DNA of 64,000 bases from Sphingosinithalassobacter tenebrarum. GTDB lineage: Bacteria; Pseudomonadota; Alphaproteobacteria; Sphingomonadales; Sphingomonadaceae. Below are positions 16,744 to 25,309 of the stretch, piece after piece. Where the stretch lies: NCBI RefSeq assembly GCF_011057975.1, contig NZ_CP049109.1, positions 806,001-870,000 on the forward strand, in the 5' to 3' direction. How positions within the stretch are numbered: position 1 is the first letter of the stretch; each line of letters begins with the position of its first letter. The notes under the pieces are model-generated. The model did no database searches. It was given only the letters and a program-made list of their open reading frames with translations, and had not been told where the DNA came from. The position numbers were made by a program, and so were the translations under genes.

Positions 16744-17958
16744 TCAAGAACAATCCACACTCAACGTCCCGTATGCACCCATCATTTCCTCAATGAGATT
16801 GCCGATGCGCTGCGCTGCCTCGATCACATGCCCATCGTCAAGATGAGCATAGCGGGTCGTAGTCCGAACATCGGCGTGGCCGAGGAGCTTGCCGATCATC
16901 GGCAGGGTTTCGGAATGGGCGGCAGCATGGCTGGCAAAGCTGTGGCGCAGATCGTGAATGCGGACGCCGGGTAGACCCGCCTCGTCGCGCAGTTTGCTCC
17001 ACAGATTGCCAATATCGGTAATCGGGCGCTGAGTAACCGGGTTCCAGAACACATAACGCTGTTTCTCCCGGCGTGGCAGGGCGTGGAGGATCGTTGCAGC
17101 CGCTTCGGACAGCCAGACCGTGCGCGGGCCGGTCTTGCTGTCGGTAAGCAGTAAGCGCCTTCCCCGCACTTCGCTCCATTTGAGGCAGGTGATCTCCGAT
17201 TTGCGACAGCCGGTCAGGATCAACAGACTGATCGCCGCGCAAGGCAGCGGCCACGTATTGCGGTAGCGGTCGAGCACTTCCCCGATCCGCTTGAACTCCT
17301 GATCGGACAGGAAGCGCTCGCACTTCTTCCCCTTGTTCTTGCGGATGTAGAGGCAAGGGTTCGAGCCTTCGGGACGAACGCCCCACTGCTCGGCCTTGTT
17401 GAACATGGCGCGCAGGATTTCACCGCAGCGATTGGCCGCGCCAGGTCCGCCCGTGTTGGTAATCCGGTTGAACCATTCCTGCACATGGCGTTCCTCGATC
17501 TCATCGAGGAACAGGCCTTCGAACGCCCGGTCGAGATATTTCCGCTTGTAATAGCGGTGGGTGTAGAGCGTGGACGGCTTCCACTTGGGCGATACCCGGT
17601 CCCAGTAGGTCCTCAGGAAATCCCGGTAGGACGGAACCTTGCGTAGCCGCTTGCGCTCGTCCGCAGGATTGTCGCCAGTCTGGGCACGCAGCAGCACCCG
17701 GCGCGCCACATCCATCGCCTGCGCACGGCTCAGCACCTTGGCATTGCCGATTGTTACCGTGCGCGTGCGCCCTTCCATTCGTGCCTGGACGATATAGACC
17801 TTGCGCCCGCTGGCATAATGCCGGGTGCCAAAGCCGGGCAGTTCGCGCGCCCAGCAGGTCTTGCGCAGTTCGCCCAGGCCACCGCATTTGCCAATCACAT
17901 GGAGTTTAAGACTGCCCAGCTCTTCGGCGACGATCCCCCGCAGAGTCAGCGCGTTCAT
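16744..17958 (-). CDS. tyrosine recombinase/integrase (second of a tandem pair)
   Basis: Site-specific recombinase of 404 residues. The catalytic residues are all visible: Arg252 (LTGCRKSEI), Lys275 (DSKTG), His335-Arg338 (HDLRHSFAS), His361 (LLGH) and Tyr370 (TTRYAHL). An arm-binding domain (about 30-100) and a core-binding domain (about 108-210) precede them. ATG at 17958 overlaps the first recombinase's stop (ATGA). It resembles its neighbour in layout and motifs but is clearly divergent, so this is not a recent duplication. Confidence 0.93.
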   Translation of the reverse strand: MNALTLRGIVAEELGSLKLHVIGKCGGLGELRKTCWARELPGFGTRHYASGRKVYIVQARMEGRTRTVTIGNAKVLSRAQAMDVARRVLLRAQTGDNPADERKRLRKVPSYRDFLRTYWDRVSPKWKPSTLYTHRYYKRKYLDRAFEGLFLDEIEERHVQEWFNRITNTGGPGAANRCGEILRAMFNKAEQWGVRPEGSNPCLYIRKNKGKKCERFLSDQEFKRIGEVLDRYRNTWPLPCAAISLLILTGCRKSEITCLKWSEVRGRRLLLTDSKTGPRTVWLSEAAATILHALPRREKQRYVFWNPVTQRPITDIGNLWSKLRDEAGLPGVRIHDLRHSFASHAAAHSETLPMIGKLLGHADVRTTTRYAHLDDGHVIEAAQRIGNLIEEMMGAYGTLSVDCS

Positions 17959-19211
17959 TGCCCGACTCCGATCAGGCGGGCAATTGAGCCAGATACGCGC
18001 TCCGCAGCATCGGCGACGATCTCGTCGGACAGGTGTGCATATCGGGTTGTCGTTTCGGCCAGCGCGTGGCCCAGCAGCTTGCCTATCACCATCAGCGAGA
18101 TGTTGTCGCGGATGGCGACCGAGGCGAAGCTATGGCGCAGGTCATGCAGCCGGACATCCGGCAAAGCCGCGCGATTGCGGATCTTCGGCCAGTGAATGCC
18201 CAGCGAAATCGGCTTGTCGGGATTGCGGAACGAAGGAAACAGCAGGCCGGTTGATTTCCGGTCTGGGAGCGATGCGATTACTTCGATAGCCTGCCGGTTG
18301 AGGTAGACGATCTTCGCCCCGGTCTTGCTGTCCGGCAGCATTAAGCGCGGTTCCTGCACCCATTCCCATCGCAACTGCTCGATCTCGCCGCATCGTGCGC
18401 CGGTGAATATCAGCAGACGGATCGCCGCGACATAGAGCGGCTGCTCTGCCTCGTAGTCCTGCAAAGCTGTGGCAAGCCGCGAATATTCGTGGGGCGAGAG
18501 AAACCGCTCCATCGGTTTGCGCTTGTAACGCGGCGTGCCCTTGCAAGGATTGGACCCGCGCGGGCGCAGGCCAAGGCGTTCGGCATAGCCCATCATCACG
18601 GAGAACACCGGCAAGGTGCGGTTGAACACGCCGGGCCGCTCGACGAAGCTGTCCCGCCAGAACAGGATGTCGCCCTTGGCCAGATCGTCGATCCGCCGGT
18701 CGCCGAACGCTCCGAGAATTTCCTTGAAGATGGCGCTCTCGTTGCGCTTTCGGGTCGATGGTTTCCAGTGTCGCGAATAGTCAGCCCAGAAGCGTTCGGC
18801 GTAGTCGCGCAGCAGCGGCACATCGCTCTTCTGTGCAGCGCGAGCCTTCTTGCGCGTCGGCAACCCATCCAGCGCCACCTCTGCCAGTTTCGCCCGCGCG
18901 AGGCGGCGAGCCGTGGCAGGCGAGATGTCGCGGGAGGTTCCCAGCGACACGCGCCGCAGCTTGCCGCGCTGGCGGAACAGGACAAACCATGTCCGCCTGC
19001 CGCCGGGATTTACCCGCAGGCCAAAGCCCGGCAGGTCAACATCCCAATACTCGCGGATGCGCACGCCCGGTTTACGCCGAACGATATTGCCGTTGAGCCT
19101 TACCCGATTGCTCGGCTTTGCGTTTTCACCACTCCCACGCCCATCACCGGATCGTGCTGGGGCATGATTCGTGGCTCCATTCGCTGGTATCAGATAGCCA
19201 TTTGCTTGCAT
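17955..19211 (-). CDS. tyrosine recombinase/integrase (first of a tandem pair)
   Basis: Recombinase of 418 residues with Arg273 (FTGARCGEI), Lys296 (DSKTG), His356-Arg359 (HDLRHSFAS), His382 (LLGH) and Tyr391 (TTRYAHL). The arm-type DNA-binding domain is about 35-125 and the core-binding domain about 130-235. I chose ATG at 19211, which has AGAGGAG upstream. The ribosome-binding site sits in a short hairpin (19221-19234). It begins 46 bases downstream of the truncated response-regulator stop and in the same direction, so the host regulator promoter may read into it. Confidence 0.93.
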   Translation of the reverse strand: MQANGYLIPANGATNHAPARSGDGRGSGENAKPSNRVRLNGNIVRRKPGVRIREYWDVDLPGFGLRVNPGGRRTWFVLFRQRGKLRRVSLGTSRDISPATARRLARAKLAEVALDGLPTRKKARAAQKSDVPLLRDYAERFWADYSRHWKPSTRKRNESAIFKEILGAFGDRRIDDLAKGDILFWRDSFVERPGVFNRTLPVFSVMMGYAERLGLRPRGSNPCKGTPRYKRKPMERFLSPHEYSRLATALQDYEAEQPLYVAAIRLLIFTGARCGEIEQLRWEWVQEPRLMLPDSKTGAKIVYLNRQAIEVIASLPDRKSTGLLFPSFRNPDKPISLGIHWPKIRNRAALPDVRLHDLRHSFASVAIRDNISLMVIGKLLGHALAETTTRYAHLSDEIVADAAERVSGSIARLIGVGQ

Positions 19212-19235
19212 TGACTTGCTCCTCTTTGTAGAGGA

Positions 19236-19246
19236 ACAACTTCGCG
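19236..19246 (+). repeat. right copy of the 11-base inverted motif
   Basis: ACAACTTCGCG, identical to the minus-strand word at 11206-11216. It lies between the truncated regulator and the first recombinase gene, just upstream of that gene's hairpin and ribosome-binding site. A recombinase-binding role is possible but unproven. Confidence 0.4.
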
Positions 19247-19257
19247 TAACGTATTGC

Positions 19258-19896
19258 TTAACAATTCTTTTCTGCCGCATGGCGGCGTACGGTGAGCCTG
19301 CGGCGCAGGCGCGACACCACTGCCTCGACTGCGTTGGGGGTTACCGTTTCGTCGAAACTGTAGAGCGCGTCCTCGATCGCCTCGCGGCGAACCACCGTCC
19401 CCGCGCGACGCATCAGCAGTTCGAGCAGATTGGCCTCGCGTCGGGACAACTCCAGCGCGTTGCCGGAGACCGCTGCCATGCGGCTGCCCGGGTCGAAGCT
19501 GAGCGCGCCGAGTTCGAGTATGGCAGGCGCGCGCGGGCCCGGACGGCGCAGCAGCGCGCGGACCCGCGCGGCGAGCTCGTCCAGATCGAAGGGTTTGACG
19601 ACATAGTCATCGCCACCGGCATCGAGCCCGGCGACGCGGTCTTCCAGAGCGTCGCGCGCGGTCAGGATCAGCGCGGGCGGCAAATCGCGCCTGCGTCGTT
19701 CGGCGCGCAGCCAGTCGAGGCCGTCGCCGTCGGGCATGCCGAGATCGAGGATCAGCAAATCGAACAGCGCCACGTCGAGCGAATCCGATGCCAGCGCCAG
19801 CGTTTGCGCGATATCGCATGAAAGCCCACGCCGTTGCAGCCCCTCCGCCGTCAGGCGGGCAAGCCGCGCATTGTCCTCGATGATCAGCACGCGCAT
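19258..19896 (-). pseudogene. OmpR-family response regulator, truncated at the C-terminus by the element
   Basis: The receiver domain is intact (MRVLIIEDNARL, phospho-acceptor Asp51 in LILDLGMPDGDG, Lys in DDYVVKPFD). The winged-helix domain runs through the recognition helix (AVEAVVSRLRRRL). There the native sequence is replaced by TVRRHAAEKNC and a stop, losing the TVRGVGYLL wing found at 11131-11202. The protein (212 residues) might still dimerise and bind weakly, but normal DNA binding is doubtful. It was the first gene of the efflux operon. ATG at 19896 is preferred to ATG at 19917, which adds MKFRVLR. Confidence 0.85.
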
Positions 19897-19946
19897 GCGA
19901 AGAACCCGGAATTTCATCCTCGAAACTTACGAATATGCCGCAATAG

Positions 19947-19964
19947 GCTGACCGAACGCTGACA
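19947..19964 (-). promoter_or_regulatory. probable response-regulator box upstream of its own gene
   Basis: On the minus strand TGTCAG-CGTTCG-GTCAGC, with the same two half-sites and 11-base period as the box at 10091-10108. It lies 50 bases upstream of the regulator start, as expected for autoregulation of a metal-efflux operon. Confidence 0.6.
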
Positions 19965-20057
19965 CAAGCGGCCCGGCGCGCAATTCCTCGGCGCACCGAT
20001 CGAGGAAGACGTCGGAGGACTCCTGCCCGCCTGCTCAGCGCGTCGTAACCGATTTCC

Positions 20058-20069
20058 GGGGGGGGGGGG
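20058..20069. repeat. run of 12 G between cobU and the response-regulator gene
   Basis: A homopolymer of 12 G (12 C on the minus strand), about 160 bases upstream of the regulator start and 50 bases past the cobU stop. Such tracts can vary in length by slippage, but it lies outside any coding region and away from the apparent regulator box. The rest of 19965-20119 shows nothing I can name. Confidence 0.8.
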
Positions 20070-20119
20070 CTGCTGACAATATATTCGGCCGCATGGGCCA
20101 ACGTAGCGACGCGGCCGGA

Positions 20120-20680
20120 TCAGCGCATTGAACAGGGGGCGGGGTTTGCGTCCGCGCGTCCTTGCTTGCGCGCCGGTTTCAAGGTGACAGGCAGGCCCGC
20201 GGCAATGAAGACGGCCTCTTCCACCGCGTTTGCCACCGCTTGATTGAGGCGGCCGGCTTCGTCGCGGAACCGGCGGGCGAGGGCGTTTTCCGGTACGATA
20301 CCAAGGCCGACTTCGTTCGCCACCAGCGCAATCGGCACCGGGCAGGCGGCGATCGCGGCCTGCAGCGCTTCGCTCGCCGTGTCGAGATCGTGATCCGCCA
20401 GCAGGCAGTTCGACAGCCAGAGCGTCAGGCAATCGACCAGTATTGCGTCATGGTCGGTTGCTGCGGCCCTGATGCTGTCGGCCAGTGCGAAGGGCGCTTC
20501 GATCGTGTGCCAGCGATCCGATCTGTCGGCGCGGTGTTTCTGGATTCGGGCTTCCATTTCGGCATCGAAGGATTGCGCCGTCGCGATGAAGGCAAGCGAA
20601 CCGGGCAGCGCCTCGACGCGTCCCTGCGCATGGCGGCTCTTGCCCGATCTTGCGCCGCCCAGAACGAGGAGCGATTTCAT
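20120..20680 (-). CDS. cobU: adenosylcobinamide kinase / adenosylcobinamide-phosphate guanylyltransferase
   Basis: Bifunctional enzyme (CobU/CobP) of 186 residues that phosphorylates adenosylcobinamide and attaches GMP, giving adenosylcobinamide-GDP for CobS. The P-loop is [12 protein letters not shown] (about 7-18). [15 protein letters not shown] is the conserved CobU second motif and [20 protein letters not shown] the conserved third. ATG at 20680 overlaps the cobQ stop (ATGA). It is the last gene of the long riboswitch-controlled operon. Confidence 0.93.
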   Translation of the reverse strand: MKSLLVLGGARSGKSRHAQGRVEALPGSLAFIATAQSFDAEMEARIQKHRADRSDRWHTIEAPFALADSIRAAATDHDAILVDCLTLWLSNCLLADHDLDTASEALQAAIAACPVPIALVANEVGLGIVPENALARRFRDEAGRLNQAVANAVEEAVFIAAGLPVTLKPARKQGRADANPAPCSMR

Positions 20681-22137
20681 GCCGTCGCTCCCCATGCCAG
20701 TTCGAGCATCGCGTCGATATCGACATGCCGTTCGAGCTGCACGGCGATCTCGTCCAATGCGGCGTCGACCGAATGCGCATAATCCTCTTCCCCGCCGGCG
20801 ACACCGATCCGTGCGAGCAGAGCCTGCCGGAACGCGGTCGACGCCAGCAGGCCGTGGCAATAGCTTCCCATGACCCGACCATCCGGGCTGATCGCGCCGT
20901 CCGGCCTTCCGTCGCGGAATGTGGCGAAGGGACGCGCGCAGCCCGGGCCCGTGGTGGTCCCGACATGCATTTCATAGCCGCGGAATTCCGCACCGAGCGC
21001 GTCGCCCGCCACTGGCTGCAATGCCTTTTCGTCGCCGAGACGCGTTTCGACATCGAGCAGTGCCAGGCCCGCGCACGAATCCGGTGCGCCTTCGATGCCT
21101 GATGGATCGGAAATGCGCCTTCCCAGCATCTGATAGCCGCCGCAAAGTCCCAGCACCGCGCCGCCGCGCCGATGATGCGCAAGGATGTCGATGTCCCATC
21201 CTTCCATGCGCATGGCGCGCATGTCGGCAATCGTCGCCTTCGATCCCGGCAGGATCACCAGCGCCGCCTCGGCCGGTATCGGCGCACCCGGCGGTATCAT
21301 GGCGAGCGCGACATCCGGCTCCAGCTTCAGCGGATCGAGGTCGTCGAAATTGGATATGCGCGGCAGAATCGGGCAGGCGATCAGCACCGGCCCGCCGCCG
21401 CGCGCTTCGCCGCGTTCCAGCCGCACGGCATCTTCGCTGGGCAGGCGCGCGCTTGCGCTCAGCCAGGGAACGAGGCCGTAGCCACGCCAGCCGCTTTGCC
21501 GCTCGATCTCGGCATAGCCGTCGGCGAACAGCGCCGGATCGCCGCGGAACTTGTTGATCAGAAATCCCTGGATCATGGCGGCGTCTTCGGGATCGAGCAC
21601 CGCGCGGGAGCCGACCACCGATGCGATCACGCCGCCCCGGTCGATATCGCCGATCAGCAGCACGGGCACATCGGCGGCGCGGGCAAAGCCCATATTCGCG
21701 ATGTCGCCCGCGCGCAGATTGATTTCGGCGGGAGAGCCGGCGCCTTCGACCAGCACGATATCGCAGCGGCTCTCAAGCCGGCGATAGCTGTCCATCACTT
21801 CGCCCAGCAGACTGCGCCGCGCCTCGCGGAAACTGGAAGTGCCCAGCGTTCCGCGCATCCGGCCGTGGACGATCAGCTGCGCGCTTCGGTCTGCCTGTGG
21901 TTTCAGGAGGACGGGATTCATGTCGCTGTGCGGTTCGACCCGCGCGGCCACCGCCTGCAATGCCTGCGCCCGGCCGATCTCGCCGCCGTCGGCGGTGACG
22001 GCGGCGTTGTTCGACATGTTCTGCGGCTTGAACGGCAGGACGCGCAGCCCGCGATTGGAAAGCGCGCGGCACAGCCCGGCGGTCAGCACCGATTTGCCGA
22101 CATCGGAGCCGGTCCCCTGCAGCATCAGCCCAGCCAT
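20677..22137 (-). CDS. cobQ: cobyric acid synthase
   Basis: Glutamine-dependent amidotransferase of 486 residues that amidates four carboxyl groups of adenosylcobyrinic a,c-diamide. It has an N-terminal ATP-binding domain ([37 protein letters not shown]) and a C-terminal GATase-1-like domain with the nucleophile in [12 protein letters not shown] and the His in GSYCHGLL. The length is normal for the family. Its first 13 bases overlap the end of cbiB. Confidence 0.95.
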   Translation of the reverse strand: MAGLMLQGTGSDVGKSVLTAGLCRALSNRGLRVLPFKPQNMSNNAAVTADGGEIGRAQALQAVAARVEPHSDMNPVLLKPQADRSAQLIVHGRMRGTLGTSSFREARRSLLGEVMDSYRRLESRCDIVLVEGAGSPAEINLRAGDIANMGFARAADVPVLLIGDIDRGGVIASVVGSRAVLDPEDAAMIQGFLINKFRGDPALFADGYAEIERQSGWRGYGLVPWLSASARLPSEDAVRLERGEARGGGPVLIACPILPRISNFDDLDPLKLEPDVALAMIPPGAPIPAEAALVILPGSKATIADMRAMRMEGWDIDILAHHRRGGAVLGLCGGYQMLGRRISDPSGIEGAPDSCAGLALLDVETRLGDEKALQPVAGDALGAEFRGYEMHVGTTTGPGCARPFATFRDGRPDGAISPDGRVMGSYCHGLLASTAFRQALLARIGVAGGEEDYAHSVDAALDEIAVQLERHVDIDAMLELAWGATA

Positions 22138-23057
22138 ATAATGCCTCCCGCAATCAGCCAGAGCAGCGCGCAGGCCCGGACATAGATCGAAAGCGCGCGG
22201 CGGATATCATGCCGTTCGGGCGCGCGCCCCTCGCCGATCCAGTCCTTGTCCGCCCGCACGCCGCCATAATGTATCGGGCCCGCAAGCCGCACGCCGAGCG
22301 CGCCCGCCATCGCCGCCTCGGGCCAGCCCGCATTGGGCGAGGCGTGCTTGCCACGGTCACGCCACAGGATGCGCCAGCCGCCCATCCCCGCAAGACACAG
22401 CAGCGGCGCGCAGAGCCGGGCGGGCAGGAAATTGGCGAGGTCGTCCATCCGCGCCGACGCCCAGCCGAAGGCGCGCCGGTCGGGCTCGGGATGGCCGATC
22501 AGGCTGTCGGCGGTGTTGACTGCCTTGTACGCCCATATTCCGGGCAGTCCGAAGATCAGCAGCCAGAATAGCGGCGCCGCCACGCCGTCGCAGAAGCTTT
22601 CGGCCAGGCTCTCGATCGCCGCACGGCCGATGCCCGCTTCGTCCAGCGCTTCGGTATCGCGCCCGACAATGGCGGAGAGGGCGACACGCGCGGAACCCGC
22701 ATCGCCGCGTTCGAGCGCGCGGAGAACGGGCGTCACATGCGCGTACAGGCTGCGCTGGGCGAGCGCGGGAAAAGCGGCGAGTGCCACCAGCGGCCAGCCG
22801 GCATCGCCAAGCGCGACATGAATGGCGCGCTCGACCAGCCACGCCGTGCCGCCGCCCGCCAGCATGACGAGCGCGAGCGTGACGCATCCGGCGAGCCTTG
22901 TGGCGCGCGGGCGTTGCGGCCGGTTCCACCGGCGCTGGCAGGCCGTCAGAATATGCGCGAACCCGCCAACGGGATGGCCGATCCGCACGTAAAGCCGCGC
23001 CGGCCAGCCGATCGCCGCATCGAGCGCGAGTGCGATCAGAGCGATCGGCTCAGCCAT
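22125..23057 (-). CDS. cbiB: adenosylcobinamide-phosphate synthase (CbiB/CobD family)
   Basis: Integral membrane enzyme of 310 residues that joins aminopropanol phosphate to adenosylcobyric acid. Several membrane helices are evident. Conserved family stretches are [17 protein letters not shown] near the N-terminus, [50 protein letters not shown] and [23 protein letters not shown] at 23057 overlaps the upstream cobD stop by 8 bases. Confidence 0.93.
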   Translation of the reverse strand: MAEPIALIALALDAAIGWPARLYVRIGHPVGGFAHILTACQRRWNRPQRPRATRLAGCVTLALVMLAGGGTAWLVERAIHVALGDAGWPLVALAAFPALAQRSLYAHVTPVLRALERGDAGSARVALSAIVGRDTEALDEAGIGRAAIESLAESFCDGVAAPLFWLLIFGLPGIWAYKAVNTADSLIGHPEPDRRAFGWASARMDDLANFLPARLCAPLLCLAGMGGWRILWRDRGKHASPNAGWPEAAMAGALGVRLAGPIHYGGVRADKDWIGEGRAPERHDIRRALSIYVRACALLWLIAGGIIWLG

Positions 23058-24036
23058 CGGCGAGCGCCGCGTCCAGCCGCCGCCAGGCCGCCTCGTCGCC
23101 GGGCAGGCCGATGCGCAACCAGTTGGCGGCATAGTCGAAAGGCCGCGTCAGGATCGCGTGCCGGGCGAGGCCTTCGAAAAGCGCGGATGCGCGGCCCGTC
23201 TCGATCAGGCGGAACAGCGGACATGCACCGATCGGAGTGAGGCCATGTTTGTTCAGCAGGTCGTCGAGGCGCGCCGCGCTTGCCGGAAGCTGTCTGCGTG
23301 TGCGCTCGATCCACTCCCCGTCCGTATAGGCGGCCGTGCCGATGGAAAGCGCTGCGGCATTGAGCGGCCAGTCGCCGAGCAGCGCGCGGTAGCTTCGCAC
23401 GATGCGCGGCGGCGCTAGGACGAAGCCAAGCCGGAGGCCGGCGAGGCCGAAGAACTTGCCGAAAGAGCGGAAGATTATGAGGCGTCGTCCGGTGCCGATA
23501 TCGGTCGCGAGGCTGATCGCGGGATCGGTGTCGGCAAAGGCCTCGTCGACGATCAGCCAGCCTTCCTGCTGCTCGAGGCGAGCGAGCAGGCCACGCATTT
23601 TCGTGGCGGAGCGGATTCGGCCATCGGGGTTATTGGGGTTGGCGATCAGGATGGCCCCCGGCGGGGTCGCAAGCGCAGCGTCTGCTTCGCAGGAGCGGGA
23701 AGCGGGAAATATCTCGCTATGGGTGCGATAGGTGGGGCCGATATGCACGCCCGGAAGCGGCAGTATCTGGGGCAGGAGGCGCAGGCCGGTCTCGCTGCCG
23801 GGAAGCGCGCAGACATGATCCGCATCCACTCCGAAATAGCGCGCCGCCTGCTCCTCCAGCGCCTTCAGAGCGGCCGGCGAGGGCAGTGTTGCCCAGTCTG
23901 CCGCACATGCGGCGGCATCGGGCCAGGGTACGGGGTTGATGCCGGTCGACAGATCGATCCACGCTTGCTCGCGACCGCCGAAACGTGCGCGTGCGGCATC
24001 GAGCCGCCCGCCATGCCGGGTCAGTTCCCCGCTCAT
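23050..24036 (-). CDS. cobD: threonine-phosphate decarboxylase (CobD/CobC-type aminotransferase)
   Basis: PLP-dependent fold-type I enzyme of 328 residues that makes (R)-1-amino-2-propanol phosphate for the nucleotide loop. It shows LSTGINPVPWP at the N-terminus, ILIANPNNPDGR, the Asp in LIVDEAFADTDP, and the PLP Lys in IIFRSFGKFFGLAGLRLGF. It makes the substrate of the next enzyme, CbiB. The start overlaps cobS by ATGA. It could be called cobC in Pseudomonas nomenclature. Confidence 0.9.
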   Translation of the reverse strand: MSGELTRHGGRLDAARARFGGREQAWIDLSTGINPVPWPDAAACAADWATLPSPAALKALEEQAARYFGVDADHVCALPGSETGLRLLPQILPLPGVHIGPTYRTHSEIFPASRSCEADAALATPPGAILIANPNNPDGRIRSATKMRGLLARLEQQEGWLIVDEAFADTDPAISLATDIGTGRRLIIFRSFGKFFGLAGLRLGFVLAPPRIVRSYRALLGDWPLNAAALSIGTAAYTDGEWIERTRRQLPASAARLDDLLNKHGLTPIGACPLFRLIETGRASALFEGLARHAILTRPFDYAANWLRIGLPGDEAAWRRLDAALADG

Positions 24037-24743
24037 GCCGCGATCACGACGGCAAGCATCAGGGCGCTTTCGACCAGTTCGATTCCCGCGCCGTGCCCGT
24101 CGCCCGAAATGCCGCCCAGCCGCCACCGGATCCATAGCCCCCATGCCAGCCACAGCGCGGGCGCGATCAGAAGCGGAGGCGCGAATGCGCCGATCAGCAG
24201 ACTTGCCGCCACCCACAGGACAAGCGGCGCGAGAGTCAGGCCGTCCGTGAAGCGCGCCGCGAGGCCGTCATGGAGTCGCGGCAGCGCGCGGGTCCAGCAC
24301 AGCGGCCCCGTGCGTGCGATGGCCGCGATGGCGATCAGCGGCCAGAACAGTTCCGCTTCGGCCATGCATTGCAGAAGAACCAGCTTCGCCGCGAGTTGCA
24401 GGCCGATGACGACCACCGCGAAGGTGCCGGTGCGCGAATCGGACAATATCGCGATCAGCCGTTCGGGATCGCGATGCGCCGCACCCACTGCATCGGCGAT
24501 GTCGCCCAGCCCGTCGAGATGCAGCGCGCCGGTGACCGCCACCCAGGTTACCAGACCGAACAGCGCGCCCAGCCACGGATCGCGCAGCGCGCCGATCCAT
24601 GTCGCGGCCGCGACGCCGACGCCGACGATCAGCCCCGCCGCCGGAAACCAGCGAATCGCGGCGGCGAAGTCGCGACTGTCGGCTTTCACGTCCGGCAGCG
24701 GAAGCCGCGTCATCAATTGCAGCGCGAGGATCAGTCTCGTCAT
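24033..24743 (-). CDS. cobS: adenosylcobinamide-GDP ribazoletransferase
   Basis: Membrane enzyme of 236 residues that joins alpha-ribazole (phosphate) to adenosylcobinamide-GDP, the final assembly step. It shows MTRLILALQLMTRLPLP at the start, the family motifs TGALHLDGLGDIADA and DSRTGTFAVVVIGLQL, and about six hydrophobic helices. Its start overlaps the preceding phosphatase gene by ATGA. Confidence 0.93.
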   Translation of the reverse strand: MTRLILALQLMTRLPLPDVKADSRDFAAAIRWFPAAGLIVGVGVAAATWIGALRDPWLGALFGLVTWVAVTGALHLDGLGDIADAVGAAHRDPERLIAILSDSRTGTFAVVVIGLQLAAKLVLLQCMAEAELFWPLIAIAAIARTGPLCWTRALPRLHDGLAARFTDGLTLAPLVLWVAASLLIGAFAPPLLIAPALWLAWGLWIRWRLGGISGDGHGAGIELVESALMLAVVIAA

Positions 24744-25309
24744 GTGACGAGCCCGGTAATTTGCGCGCTGCGCTGTGCGCCGTCGTTGCGGATGACGAGC
24801 GATATCAGCGCGCCATAGGGTAGGGCGATGCTCCAGCATTGCCGGTGGCTCAGGTCTAGCAGGCAGGACAGCGCGGCGCGGACCGATCCCGCATGGGCGA
24901 CCACCAGGGTGGGCCCGGTGATGTCCGCCAGCGCCGCTGTCACCCGGCCGCGCAGCGCCGACCAGCGTTCCCCGCCCGGCGGCGGACTGGCGTCGGGGTC
25001 CTTCCAGAAAGCGCCGAGCGCGACGGGATCGATGTCGGAGGCGGATTGGCCGTCCCACTGACCGAAATCCAGCTCGCGCCAGCGCGGGTCGATGCGCAAG
25101 GGCAGGCGCGCCGCCGTTGCGATGCGGCGCGCGGGTTCGGCGGCGCGGGAGAGGTCGGACGCAAGAACCTGGCGGATATCCAAACCGGCAGCCCGTTCGA
25201 GACAGGCCCGCACGCCGCTTTTCAGGGGCGGGCCATCGCCGTGGCCGAGCAGGCACCCGGCGCCTGCCGCCTCGCCGTGGCGGAGCAGATGGAGCGCAAA
25301 GCCGCTCAT
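24740..25309 (-). CDS. cobC: histidine phosphatase, probable alpha-ribazole phosphatase
   Basis: Histidine phosphatase of 189 residues with the RHG motif LHLLRHGEAAG (phospho-His near residue 11), ELDFGQWDG, and the second His in LVVAHAGSVRAAL. Its position between cobT and cobS indicates removal of phosphate from alpha-ribazole-5'-phosphate or adenosylcobalamin-5'-phosphate. Family members outside cob operons have other substrates, so the assignment depends on context. Confidence 0.85.
   Translation of the reverse strand: MSGFALHLLRHGEAAGAGCLLGHGDGPPLKSGVRACLERAAGLDIRQVLASDLSRAAEPARRIATAARLPLRIDPRWRELDFGQWDGQSASDIDPVALGAFWKDPDASPPPGGERWSALRGRVTAALADITGPTLVVAHAGSVRAALSCLLDLSHRQCWSIALPYGALISLVIRNDGAQRSAQITGLVT

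Larger units (their letters stand above)
11203..19293. mobile_element. integrated element inserted in a response-regulator gene, about 8.1 kb
   Basis: The boundaries are inferred from the host gene. Regulator coding sequence resumes at 11202 and breaks off at 19294. Inside are a GIY-YIG protein, a small protein, McrC-like, McrB-like and m5C methyltransferase genes, and two tandem tyrosine recombinases next to the right end. The defence part (about 11400-16700) looks lower in GC than the flanks and uses AT-rich codons (such as ATA, TTA, AGA) that are rarer around it; I did not compute this. No tRNA is at either end. I could not define an exact att core: the ends share only imperfect matches (11191-11207 and 19274-19291). 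Confidence 0.85.

Noticed and set aside
11191..19291. A clean direct-repeat att site at the element ends
   Set aside because: The candidate repeats differ by a base in the spacer, and a crossover there would shift the regulator frame.
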